Shown: positions 44,852 through 53,731 of the stretch, piece by piece | Position numbering within the stretch: the stretch's first letter is position 1 | Layout of the letters: every line of letters begins with the position of its first letter | Assembly: GCF_907163085.1 (NCBI RefSeq) | Contig: NZ_CAJQTX010000005.1 | Span: forward strand, 682,001-746,000 | Reading direction: 5' to 3' | Length of the DNA stretch: 64,000 nucleotides | Origin: Candidatus Accumulibacter sp. ACC003 | GTDB lineage: Bacteria; Pseudomonadota; Gammaproteobacteria; Burkholderiales; Rhodocyclaceae | Notes under the pieces: model-generated | Told to the model about the DNA's origin: nothing | What the model saw: only the letters and a program-made list of their open reading frames with translations | The model's database searches: none | Translations under genes and position numbers: made by a program

Positions 44852-45188
44852 AGGAGTGGCGATGGCCTTGCTATCAATCAATGGTAAAAATCCTTCAGGC
44901 AACGCAGAGCAGTTAGCGCGGGCTCTCAGAGCTGTTGTTGCGCCTGGTGCCGACGTGCAAGAGGCGATCGTTTGCTGAGCACATGCACGCATCGGCGGCC
45001 TAGCGAAGGGCAAGTATCCGATCATCGTCCGATGATGGCAAGCGCCGACTCATGCCTTCCGTGGCAAAGTTGGCAGTTCGCTATCTTCCGGCGCTGCGCT
45101 TGCGCGCCAAGGTACTGCCCCCTCGCCGATGCCCGGCAAGGCCATCTCCGATACGCCAGCTACCGTCTTCAGCTGACCCGCGGGAGCG
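44852..45188. other. Intergenic region between cca and the MBOAT-SGNH gene
   Basis: About 340 bases that should include the promoter of the four-gene cassette on the minus strand. The only structure seen is the short inverted repeat at 45021-45036. No ORF with coding character and no clear terminator after cca was found. Confidence 0.4.
45021..45036. promoter_or_regulatory. Short inverted repeat upstream of the MBOAT-SGNH operon
   Basis: ATCATCG-TC-CGATGAT has perfect 7-bp arms. It lies about 170 bases before the operon start and could be an operator; nothing identifies the regulator, and chance occurrence is possible. Confidence 0.3.
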
Positions 45189-46421
45189 CTAGCAAGCGGG
45201 ATCGGCAGGCGAACTCAGCAGCCGGCTGACGGCGGCCACCCGCGCCACGCGCGCCTGCGCGCCGATCTGCACCGCATCGGCACAGCGGCGCGCGATGGCT
45301 GCCACATCGACGTCGCTCGCCGCCGCCAGCGCCTGCCGAAAGAGCGCCGCCGCCGGATAGGCGACGTCATGCCAGCCGAGACGACCGTTGAAGTCGCAGG
45401 CGCAGGCTTCAAGCAACTGTTCGAAGCGGCCGGGGCGGCGCAGCGCGTCGCAGCTCTCGAGAACGGCGACGATCGCCGCTGCGCTCAATTGCCGGCCGCG
45501 ATGGATTTCGCCGTGATGACGCGCCACCAGGATGGCCATTTCCCGGCAATCGGCTGGAACCTTGAGCCGCTTACAGACCTCATCCACCAGTTCAACGCTG
45601 CGCGCTTCGTGACCGGGATGACGCGGCAGCTCGCTGGCCGGCGTCGTTCCCTTGCCGAGATCGTGCAGCAGAGCCGCAAAACGGACCGGTAACGCGCAGC
45701 CGCGCGCGGCCGACTCGTCGACGACCATCATCACATGCACGCCGGTATCGACCTCCGGGTGGCATTCCGCGCGTTGCGGAACGCCGTACAGACGGTCGAC
45801 TTCGGGCAGCAATCGGGCCAGCGCGCCGCATTCCCGGAGAATCGCCAACATCCGCGACGGCCTCTCTTCCAGCAGGCCCTTGGCCAGCTCTTGCCAGACG
45901 CGTTCGGCAACCAGATGATCGACTTCGCCGTCGGCGACCATGCGGCGCATCAGCGCCAGCGTTTCCGGCGCCACCGTAAAGCGGGCAAAGCGCGCGGCAA
46001 AGCGCGCCAGGCGCAGGACACGCACCGGATCCTCGACGAAAGCCGGGCCAACGTGGCGCAGGACTCCGGCCGCCAGGTCGTCGACACCATGGTAGGGATC
46101 GATCAGCGTGCCGTCGGCAGCGCGCGCCATAGCGTTGATCGTCAGGTCGCGACGCGCCAGGTCCTCGCGCAGGGTGACCGCCGGTGCGGCGTTGAACGCG
46201 AACCCCTTGTAGCCGGGGGCCGTCTTGCGCTCGGTGCGCGCCAGCGCGTACTCCTCGTGCGACTGCGGGTGCAGAAATACCGGGAAGTCCTTGCCGACCG
46301 GCTTGAAACCGCGCGCCAGCATAGCCGCCGGCGAAGCGCCGACGACGACGTAGTCGCGATCCTGAACCGGCATGCCGAGCAATTCGTCGCGGATGGCTCC
46401 GCCGACGGTGAAGATCTGCAT
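45189..46421 (-). CDS. cca: Multifunctional CCA-adding enzyme (tRNA nucleotidyltransferase)
   Basis: Adds or repairs the CCA end of tRNAs without a template. The nucleotidyltransferase head has GGAIRDELLG and the metal aspartates in QDRDYVVVG; ARRDLTINAMA and the RVLRLARFAARF arginine block follow. The second half is an HD domain (ALLHDLGKG, VARHHGEIH) that gives 2',3'-cyclic phosphodiesterase and phosphatase activity in the bacterial multifunctional form. Length 410 residues. It faces midA across the accessory block, and the tail of a second copy lies at 34377-34453. Confidence 0.95.
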   Translation of the reverse strand: MQIFTVGGAIRDELLGMPVQDRDYVVVGASPAAMLARGFKPVGKDFPVFLHPQSHEEYALARTERKTAPGYKGFAFNAAPAVTLREDLARRDLTINAMARAADGTLIDPYHGVDDLAAGVLRHVGPAFVEDPVRVLRLARFAARFARFTVAPETLALMRRMVADGEVDHLVAERVWQELAKGLLEERPSRMLAILRECGALARLLPEVDRLYGVPQRAECHPEVDTGVHVMMVVDESAARGCALPVRFAALLHDLGKGTTPASELPRHPGHEARSVELVDEVCKRLKVPADCREMAILVARHHGEIHRGRQLSAAAIVAVLESCDALRRPGRFEQLLEACACDFNGRLGWHDVAYPAAALFRQALAAASDVDVAAIARRCADAVQIGAQARVARVAAVSRLLSSPADPAC

Positions 46422-46478
46422 CAGCGCGCCGGCTGCCGCCGGCCGGGTGGCCGCGCTAGTGCTTGAGCGGCTGCTTGC

Positions 46479-47444
46479 TCAGCGGCCGGCACGGAGACGA
46501 TAACGATCCAGGCGCAGCTGCCCGATCTCGGTCGGCGACAGGTAGCCGGGGGCGACCGCTTCGAGCGGCGTCGGCTGCCAGTTCGGATAGTCGTGCGAGC
46601 CATCGCTGACGCTGTCGACTTCCATCGAGCGCAGGTTGTCGGGCGACATCGGCGGGTTCGGCAACAGCCACAGCAGGCCAGCCTGCAGGTAAGCCCAGCC
46701 GCCGTCGCCGAGGTCGATGATCCGCGGCGACTTGCCAAGAAGTTGGCCGGTGTACTCGACCAGTTCGCGCAGGGTATATACCTTGGGGCCGCAGAGATCG
46801 TAGGTCTGCCCGAAAGTGCTGCCAAGAGTCAGGCAGTCGACGAAAACCCGCGCCACGTCGCCGACAAAGACCGGCTGAAAGCGCGCGGCGCCACCGCCAA
46901 GCGGCAGGATCGGGAACAGCTTGAGCAGCTTGGCAAAGGTGTTGAAGAAGGCATCGTCGGGTCCAAAGATCACCGACGGGCGAAATATCGTGATCTCCAG
47001 CTGACCCATGGCGGCGCGAACGATCGCTTCGCCTTCGCCTTTCGAACACAGGTATTCGGATGGTCCATTGAGGGCCGCGTTGAGCGCACTCATGTGCACC
47101 AGGCGACGGACGCCGCTGGCCTTCATGGCGTCGATGATCGTCCGCGGCAGATCGACGTGCGCGGCGGCGAAACCCTTGCCGTATGGCAAGCGCGAATCGT
47201 TGTCGTGGAGAACGCCAACCAGGTTGATGACAGCGTCCTGGCCCTGCATCAATTCGCCAAGAACCTGCGGATCATGAGCGTTGGCTTCGACCATCCTGAC
47301 CGTCGGCAGCATGATCAGTTTCTTGGTGTTGTCACGATGGCGGGTCGGTATGGTCACCGCGACGCCACGTTGCGAGAGGCTGCTGGCAATCCAGCCGCCG
47401 ACAAAACCGCTGCCGCCGATCAACAGCACGTTCTTGAGTTCCAT
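46479..47444 (-). CDS. NDUFA9-like NAD(P)-binding protein (atypical SDR)
   Basis: Extended/atypical short-chain dehydrogenase of 321 residues, of the type annotated as complex I NDUFA9 subunit-like. The Rossmann motif is LLIGGSGFVGGWIA at the N-terminus. Later blocks are INLVGVLHDN, VHMSALNA, YLCSKGEGEAIVR in the active-site region, and FRPSVIFGPDDAFFN. The usual Tyr-xxx-Lys pair is kept only as YLCSK. It sits between slt and cca on the same strand, a common betaproteobacterial order. Its substrate is not known. Confidence 0.85.
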   Translation of the reverse strand: MELKNVLLIGGSGFVGGWIASSLSQRGVAVTIPTRHRDNTKKLIMLPTVRMVEANAHDPQVLGELMQGQDAVINLVGVLHDNDSRLPYGKGFAAAHVDLPRTIIDAMKASGVRRLVHMSALNAALNGPSEYLCSKGEGEAIVRAAMGQLEITIFRPSVIFGPDDAFFNTFAKLLKLFPILPLGGGAARFQPVFVGDVARVFVDCLTLGSTFGQTYDLCGPKVYTLRELVEYTGQLLGKSPRIIDLGDGGWAYLQAGLLWLLPNPPMSPDNLRSMEVDSVSDGSHDYPNWQPTPLEAVAPGYLSPTEIGQLRLDRYRLRAGR

Positions 47445-47484
47445 AGCGTCCTACCGGTGAAATGAGTGTCTGGAAAGCGACATT

Positions 47485-49428
47485 TTAAGGCAAATCCTCG
47501 CCCTTGGCCTCGCCGCCGGTGCGCGGCGCGATGACTCCGAGTCGGCTCTTGAGCGTTTGTGCCCGGCCATCAAACAGCGCCGAGTAATACACCGAATTGC
47601 TCATCACCTTCTTGACGTAGTCGCGAGTTTCGCTGAAGGGGATCGTTTCAGTGTAGATGGCGCCTTCCAGAGGCGCGTCGGCGCGCCACTTGCGCGCTCG
47701 ACCGGGGCCAGCGTTATACGCCGCGGAGGCCAATACCGGGTGATTGTCGAGGCTCTCGAGGACCAGGCGCATGTAACTGGTACCGAGTAGCAAATTGACT
47801 TCGGTGTCGTTGACCCGGCTCTGCTGGTAATCCTTGAGGCCAATCTTGCCGGCTACCCATTTGGCGGTGGCCGGCATCAGTTGCATCAGCCCGGAAGCGC
47901 CGACAGGCGATCGGGCGCCAGCAACAAAGCGGCTCTCCTGGCGCATCAGGCCGTAGACCCAGGCGTCGTCAAGCGCCTGTTGGCGCGCTGCCGAGCGCAC
48001 CTGATCAGCAAACGGCGCCAGGTAGCGCAAGGAGTAGTCGTGCTCGGAACGGGTGCGGTCGGCGGCGGCAATCGCGCGGTCGAAGATGTCGGCGCGCACG
48101 GCGATTTCGGACGCCGTCAGCAGGTCGCGGTCGCTCATTGTCCGCAAGGCGAAGTTCCATTCCCTGACGCCTTCCGAACGCAGTGAGAGGCGAAAGAAGG
48201 CCAGCGCGCGGCGCACGCCGGGGTTGGCCTGGACCTGAGCCAACTGCTCCTGGCTTGGCGGCGCGGCCTTCGGCGGCGTCGTGATTGCCCGCCCCAGCTC
48301 ATCGCTCGCCAGGTTGCCGTAAAAGTCCGGCTGCCCGGCGATCGTCGCGAACAGCGCGTCGGCGTCGCCCAGTCTGCCGCCAGCACGATACGCGCGCCCC
48401 AGCCAATAGACCCAGGCCGACTGTGCGGCGAGTTCCGGGGGCATCTTTTCAATGGTCGAGCGGACAGCTCCCCAGTCCTGGGTACGCAGGGCGGCACGCA
48501 CCTTCCACTCGGCGGCGTCGTCGGAGAGCGGCGCGTCGCCGGCCTGCTGGTACCAGGCCATCGCCTCCGGCAGGTGTTGCTGCGCGGCCTGGCGGCCGAT
48601 TTGCGTCCACGCCCAGCCTTTTTCAGCGGCCAGCAGCGAAGCAGAAATCCGCTGCAGTTGTTCGGCGGCCATGCGCGGGTCGTTGCGCGCAATGCGCTGA
48701 ATTGCCAGCACCGCCAGTTCGCGCTGCAGGCGATTGCCGGAGAAGTCACCCGGCAGTCTGATCAGCCAGGGCATTGGCTTGTCGGTGATCGTTTGCGCCA
48801 GTTTCTTGTCTGGCGTTTGACTGGGTGGCAGGTAGTTCATGGTGTACAGGGCGGCGGCTATCTTGTTGGCCTCGAACTGCCTGCGGATGCGCGCCCAGAC
48901 GGCGTCGGCGAGGACGCGCTTGCCGACGATCAACGCTTCGAGCACCGGGTAGCACGGCTCAGGCGGTTCGAGCAGCGTCAGCCACAGTGGCAAGGCGTCG
49001 TCGAGCGCGCGCGGATCAGCCCGCGCCAGTCGGCTCTGCAGGGCGTAGCAGCTGAGGCTCTGGTCGGGTTGTGCCAGACGTGGATAGTCGACATCAAACG
49101 CCGCCCACTGCTGCTGCTTGGCGAGCTGTCGGAGCCAGTCGATACGCAACTTCTCGGCGACGTAGGTGCCCTGCTGACGCTCGAGGAAGGCGCCAACGTT
49201 TGCTGGGTCGGCGTCCTTCAGGTCGAGCAGCAGCTGCCAGTAGTCGACATAAGCGGCGAGTTCGTAGTCTTGCAGCGTTGGCGCCAGGCGCTCCAGCTTG
49301 GCCTTGTCGCCAGCGCGGGCGGCGTCGCGCGCGGCGAGAAACTGCTCGTCGGCGGTCACGGCAGCGGCGCCGAACGGCACCAGAAGGTAGCTGACGAGGA
49401 CAATAAAGACGCTGTCGCGGAACTTCAT
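47485..49428 (-). CDS. slt: Soluble lytic murein transglycosylase
   Basis: Periplasmic enzyme that cleaves peptidoglycan glycan strands with formation of 1,6-anhydro ends. It has a signal peptide (VFIVLVSYLLVPFGAAAVTA), a long alpha-superhelical region of tetratricopeptide-like repeats (about residues 30-470) that forms the ring, and a C-terminal SLT domain. There the catalytic glutamate lies in YGLMRQESRF (near residue 497), with GASGLMQLMPATA and AAYNAGPGRARKW. Length 647 residues fits Slt70. It is divergent from the 5-FCL gene. Confidence 0.95.
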   Translation of the reverse strand: MKFRDSVFIVLVSYLLVPFGAAAVTADEQFLAARDAARAGDKAKLERLAPTLQDYELAAYVDYWQLLLDLKDADPANVGAFLERQQGTYVAEKLRIDWLRQLAKQQQWAAFDVDYPRLAQPDQSLSCYALQSRLARADPRALDDALPLWLTLLEPPEPCYPVLEALIVGKRVLADAVWARIRRQFEANKIAAALYTMNYLPPSQTPDKKLAQTITDKPMPWLIRLPGDFSGNRLQRELAVLAIQRIARNDPRMAAEQLQRISASLLAAEKGWAWTQIGRQAAQQHLPEAMAWYQQAGDAPLSDDAAEWKVRAALRTQDWGAVRSTIEKMPPELAAQSAWVYWLGRAYRAGGRLGDADALFATIAGQPDFYGNLASDELGRAITTPPKAAPPSQEQLAQVQANPGVRRALAFFRLSLRSEGVREWNFALRTMSDRDLLTASEIAVRADIFDRAIAAADRTRSEHDYSLRYLAPFADQVRSAARQQALDDAWVYGLMRQESRFVAGARSPVGASGLMQLMPATAKWVAGKIGLKDYQQSRVNDTEVNLLLGTSYMRLVLESLDNHPVLASAAYNAGPGRARKWRADAPLEGAIYTETIPFSETRDYVKKVMSNSVYYSALFDGRAQTLKSRLGVIAPRTGGEAKGEDLP

Positions 49429-49471
49429 GATAAGCTGGACTTTCTGAAAAAACTTGTTTTGAGCATATCAC

Positions 49472-50095
49472 ATGGCCACCCGGACGACCCCGGGAATCAC
49501 TGCTGAAGGCCTGGTTGGCAGCCACCTGGCCGACCGGCGCGCGCTGCGCAAAACACTACTCGCGCGCCGCCTGGCCTTGCCGGAGAGCGAATGGCAGCAC
49601 CTCTCGGGAGCCATCCGTGCGCATTTGCACGACGGCTTTCGGCAACTTTCGCGAATGCGCGTGGCTTTCTGCTGGCCGGTGAAGCAGGAACCGGACCTCC
49701 GGCCATTGCTCGAACAGTGGGCCAGCGAAGGGCGGCAGGGCTTCACGGCGCTGCTGCCAGTGGTCATCGACGAGAACCGCCCGTTGGCTTTTCGCGCCTG
49801 GTCGCCGGGCACCGCGATGCGTGCCGATCGCTATGGGATTCCGACGCCGGTCGGTGGCGACTTCCTGCTGCCACAAGCGCTGCTGCTACCGGTGAACGGC
49901 TTCGACGCCGCCGGCTACCGCATCGGTTACGGCGGCGGTTATTTCGACCGCACGCTGCCCGGGCTGTCGCCGCGACCGCTGGTCGTCGGCGTCGGTTTCG
50001 AACTGGCACGTTTGCCGTCGATCGCGCCACAGGCGCACGATCAGCCGCTCGACGCGATGGTCACCGAAGCGGGTATTTTTCGACCCTTGCGCTAG
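49472..50095 (+). CDS. 5-formyltetrahydrofolate cyclo-ligase
   Basis: Converts 5-formyltetrahydrofolate to 5,10-methenyltetrahydrofolate with ATP. The N-terminal LRKTLLARR block, PLLVPVNGFD-like LLLPVNGFDAAGYRIGYGGG and the following YFDRTL are typical. Length 207 residues. In gammaproteobacteria its gene (ygfA) lies next to 6S RNA; here no 6S RNA was recognised upstream, where the slt gene begins only 43 bases away. Its last four bases overlap the end of the convergent GGDEF/EAL gene. Confidence 0.9.
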   Translation: MATRTTPGITAEGLVGSHLADRRALRKTLLARRLALPESEWQHLSGAIRAHLHDGFRQLSRMRVAFCWPVKQEPDLRPLLEQWASEGRQGFTALLPVVIDENRPLAFRAWSPGTAMRADRYGIPTPVGGDFLLPQALLLPVNGFDAAGYRIGYGGGYFDRTLPGLSPRPLVVGVGFELARLPSIAPQAHDQPLDAMVTEAGIFRPLR

Positions 50096-53000
50096 AGAGG
50101 GTGGCGGCCACGAACGAAGGCCGCCAGCTCGTCAGGCGGCATCGGCCGCGCCAGCCAGAAGCCCTGTATTTCATCGCAGCCGGCACGGCGCAGCTCCTCG
50201 GCGATGTCAGCGTCCTCGACGCCCTCGGCAATCGTCCGCAGCTTGAGACCGTGCGCCATCTGGATGATCGCGCCCACTATCGCGGCGTCGCCCTGATCGC
50301 TGAGCAGGTCGCGGACGAAGGGGCGGGCGATCTTCAGCTTATCGACGGCAAAGCGCTTCAGGTAGGCGAGGCTGGAGTAGCCGGTACCGAAATCGTCGAC
50401 CGATAGCTTGACGCCGAGCGCTTTCAGGCGGCGGGCGGTATCGAGCGTCACCTCGGCGTCCTGGATCATGATCGACTCGGTCAGCTCGAGTTCCAGCCAT
50501 TCCGAATCGAGGTCGGCGAGGACCAGCGAATTGATCACCGTTTCGACCAGATCGCTACGGCGGAACTGCACGCCGGAAAGATTCACCGCCACCGGAAATG
50601 GCGGCAAGCCGGCATCCTGCCAGGCGCGCGCCTGCCGGCAGGCCTCGGCCATGACCCACTTGCCGAGCGGCACGATGAGGCCTGTTTCTTCGGCAATCGG
50701 GATGAACTTGGCCGGCGGGACCAAGCCCTGGTCGTCGGTTTGCCAGCGCACCAGCGCTTCGACGCCGGTGATCTGTAGCGAATTCAGGTCGGCCTGCGGC
50801 TGGTAGTGGAGTACGAACTCGCCGCGGTCCAGCGCTTGTCGCAGGCGCGTTTCCAGATGCATGTGCTCGACGGCCTGGACGTTCATCTGTTCGGTGAAGA
50901 AGCGGTGCGCGTTGCGACCTGCGTGCTTGGCGTGATACATCGCCGTGTCGGCTTTTTGCGTCAGGACGTCGAAGTCTTCGCCGTCGTCGGGGAAAAGAGC
51001 GATGCCGATCGAAAATGACGACGACAAAGCATGCTTGTCGATCAGGAAAGGTTCGGCCATGCGCTGTTGAATCTTGTCGGCCAGCCGCGAAACGGCCTCG
51101 CCGTCGCGTGCGTCGCGGAGAACGACGACGAACTCGTCGCCGCCCTGACGGCTAATCGTATCGGACTCGCGAACACAGCGTCGCAGCCGCTCGACGACCG
51201 CCTTGAGCAGCTTGTCGCCGACCGGGTGTCCGAGCGAATCGTTGATCGTCTTGAAGCGGTCGAGGTCGAGGAACATCAAGGCCACGCGGCCCTGCGATCG
51301 CCTGGCCAGGGTCATCGCCTGCTCGGCGCGGTCGCGCAGCAGCAGGCGGTTCGGCAAGCCGGTCAGCGCGTCGTGGTGGGCCAGGAACTCGGCACGCTGC
51401 TGCGCGGCCTTGCGCTCGGTAATGTCGGTAAACGTCGCCACGGCGGCGTTCGGCGGCGTCGCATTGCCGGTGCTCAACGGCGAGGCATTGATCAGCAGCC
51501 AGCGCACGCTGCCGTCGGCCGAGCGCAAGCCCATCACCACTTCGCGCAGCTCGCGCGCTTCGCGGATGGTGACCACCCAGGGCAGGTCCTCGGGCGGGAA
51601 GGGCGTGTCGTCTTCGCGCAGTCGCTCGGCGCCGGCTTGGCCCGCCGCGTCATCCGGCAAGTCTGTTGGCGAGGCCGCAAAGATCTCTTCGGCCGCCGGG
51701 TTGGCGAACAGCAGTTCGCCTCCTTCCGACCACAGCATCAAGCCCTCGGCCATTGCGGCCACGACGCCACGGAAGCGACTTTCGCTTTCGTGCAGGCGGT
51801 CGATCATCTGCCGCAGTTCGGTAATGTCTTCCTTGATCGCCACATAGTTGGTGGTTCGGCCGTGCGCATCCTGCACCGGGGCGATCAGGGCGCGCTCCAG
51901 GTACAGCGAACCGTCACGGCGACGGTTCTCGAACTCGCCGTGCCAGCTGCCACCGGCCTTGATTGTCGCCCACAGCGTGGCATAGGTGCTCAGCGACGTT
52001 CGTCCCGACTTGAGGAGGCTCGGCTTCTGGCCAATTACCTCGTCTTTGGCGTAGCCGGTGGTGTCGACGAACTTGGCGTTGACGTACTCGATACGGCCTT
52101 CGGTGTCGGTGATGACGATCGTCGCCGGGTTTTGCTCGACCACCAGCGACAATTTGCGTGCCCAGGCTTCGGCCGTGTGGCGCTCGGTGATCTCGTGAAA
52201 GATACTCAGCACCGTTTCGCCGCCGCTGTGCGCCGCGGCTTCGGCGACGACGATGCCGTCGAAGAAGCGCGGTCCTTGCCGGGTCGGAAAGCCGAACTCG
52301 AGGTGCCGCGAGCGGCCGCTTTGATGGACCGCAGCGAGGGCGGCTTCCCATTGATCGATCAAGGCCGGGTCCAGGCCCGGGTAAGCCTCGAAGACCTGCC
52401 GTACGGTCTTGCCGAGAACGCTGCCGGTCGGCAATCCCAACGATTGCTGAAAGGCGCGGTTGGTGAACAGGTGGTGGTATTCGGCATCGTGGCGACTGAT
52501 GATCGCCGGCAGGTTGTCGACCAGCGTTTCGTACGATTGCTGCCGCTTGCTGAGATCGCTGGTGCGCTGGCGAACAAGATCTTCGGCCATCGCCCGGCGG
52601 CTCAGCAGGGCGTGCAGATAGATCAACAGCAGCGCGCTGATCAGCGCTCCGGCCAGCGGTAGATAGCGGACGGTCGGCGACTCGTTGTCGGCGAGCCACG
52701 CCTGCGTCGCTTCGACCTGTATCGACCACAGCCGCCGGCCGACCTCCAGATCGGTACGGTACACCTCGACAGAAGTCTGTTCGGGAAGGTCCGCGCCAGC
52801 CGAACCGGGAGGCCAGCGGCGAATCACCTGGTGATCCTCGGGCTGGGTGTAGTCAAGCAGCGAGACTTTCAAGCCGGTCTCGGAGTGATCGGCATTCGCC
52901 GCGTCGAAAAGCTGCGCCAGGTTCAACACGGCCATCGTGATGCCACGAATCGCCGCGCGCCGCTGATCGCGGGTTGGCGGGATGTCGCCGCCGCGATAGA

Positions 53001-53643
53001 CCGCTGCGACGACGACGACGATATCGGTCTGCCGCTGGTCGATCAGCAGCGGGCCGACATCACTGCTCACCTGTAGGCCGGTATCGATCGCCTGCTCGAT
53101 CAGCGGCCCGCGATTGGCCGCGGCATGCAGATTGACGCCGATGGCCGACTGGTTGGGCTCCAGCGGTACCGCGTAGAGGACCGGGAAATAGCGCTGGCGC
53201 TGCCCCACCGGCGCGACCTGCGGGGAGCCATCGGCGTCGAGTTCGCTGATCGCGAAAGTCTCGCCCCATATTCGCCGGGAACGCTCTTCGAAGGCGGCGC
53301 GATCGGCGGCCTCGACCAGCGGTAACCAGCCAAAGCCGCGCATGCCCTGGTCGCCGACCATCGGCCCGGCGAATTTCCGAAAAGTGTCCCAGTCGACGGT
53401 CTCGACGCTGCTGAACAGGCGTTGCAGCGTCGTCAGGTTGTCGAGTTGATCGACAATACGCTGGCGGATGAGGTCGCTGCGGACGCCCGCTTCCTGCCGA
53501 AAGCGTTGCTCAAGCCGTTCCCGGGCCGCATCCGCCAGCGATTTGCTGACCCAGCCGGTAATCGACAGGGACACCAGCGCGACGCCCAACAGGATCGCCC
53601 AGCGACCGGACCACAGCCTATGCAAAAAGGGAAACGGCGCCAT
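50092..53643 (-). CDS. CHASE-PAS-GGDEF-EAL membrane signalling protein
   Basis: Inner-membrane c-di-GMP enzyme of 1183 residues. A first helix (ILLGVALVSLSITGWV, about 14-32) is followed by a periplasmic CHASE sensor domain (about 60-270; GMRGFGWLPLVEAADRAAFE, FPVLYAVPLEPNQ) and a second helix near 310-330 (LPLAGALISALLLIYLHALL). Then come three PAS domains. GGDEF is intact near residue 830, with the RxxD inhibitory site (RESD) five residues before it. The EAL domain is intact (GVEALVRW, LTESIMIQD, DDFGTGYSSLAYL). The start MAPFPFLHRL is chosen because it directly precedes the first helix; the ORF extends 90 codons further without family character. Confidence 0.9.
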   Translation of the reverse strand: MAPFPFLHRLWSGRWAILLGVALVSLSITGWVSKSLADAARERLEQRFRQEAGVRSDLIRQRIVDQLDNLTTLQRLFSSVETVDWDTFRKFAGPMVGDQGMRGFGWLPLVEAADRAAFEERSRRIWGETFAISELDADGSPQVAPVGQRQRYFPVLYAVPLEPNQSAIGVNLHAAANRGPLIEQAIDTGLQVSSDVGPLLIDQRQTDIVVVVAAVYRGGDIPPTRDQRRAAIRGITMAVLNLAQLFDAANADHSETGLKVSLLDYTQPEDHQVIRRWPPGSAGADLPEQTSVEVYRTDLEVGRRLWSIQVEATQAWLADNESPTVRYLPLAGALISALLLIYLHALLSRRAMAEDLVRQRTSDLSKRQQSYETLVDNLPAIISRHDAEYHHLFTNRAFQQSLGLPTGSVLGKTVRQVFEAYPGLDPALIDQWEAALAAVHQSGRSRHLEFGFPTRQGPRFFDGIVVAEAAAHSGGETVLSIFHEITERHTAEAWARKLSLVVEQNPATIVITDTEGRIEYVNAKFVDTTGYAKDEVIGQKPSLLKSGRTSLSTYATLWATIKAGGSWHGEFENRRRDGSLYLERALIAPVQDAHGRTTNYVAIKEDITELRQMIDRLHESESRFRGVVAAMAEGLMLWSEGGELLFANPAAEEIFAASPTDLPDDAAGQAGAERLREDDTPFPPEDLPWVVTIREARELREVVMGLRSADGSVRWLLINASPLSTGNATPPNAAVATFTDITERKAAQQRAEFLAHHDALTGLPNRLLLRDRAEQAMTLARRSQGRVALMFLDLDRFKTINDSLGHPVGDKLLKAVVERLRRCVRESDTISRQGGDEFVVVLRDARDGEAVSRLADKIQQRMAEPFLIDKHALSSSFSIGIALFPDDGEDFDVLTQKADTAMYHAKHAGRNAHRFFTEQMNVQAVEHMHLETRLRQALDRGEFVLHYQPQADLNSLQITGVEALVRWQTDDQGLVPPAKFIPIAEETGLIVPLGKWVMAEACRQARAWQDAGLPPFPVAVNLSGVQFRRSDLVETVINSLVLADLDSEWLELELTESIMIQDAEVTLDTARRLKALGVKLSVDDFGTGYSSLAYLKRFAVDKLKIARPFVRDLLSDQGDAAIVGAIIQMAHGLKLRTIAEGVEDADIAEELRRAGCDEIQGFWLARPMPPDELAAFVRGRHPL

Positions 53644-53731
53644 TTGTTCGAGCTCGCCCGTGTCGGCATTCAAAGTCTTGCATGCTAGGCGCGCTACCGA
53701 CCGAAAGCAACGTGCTCGCCGCTCATGAACT

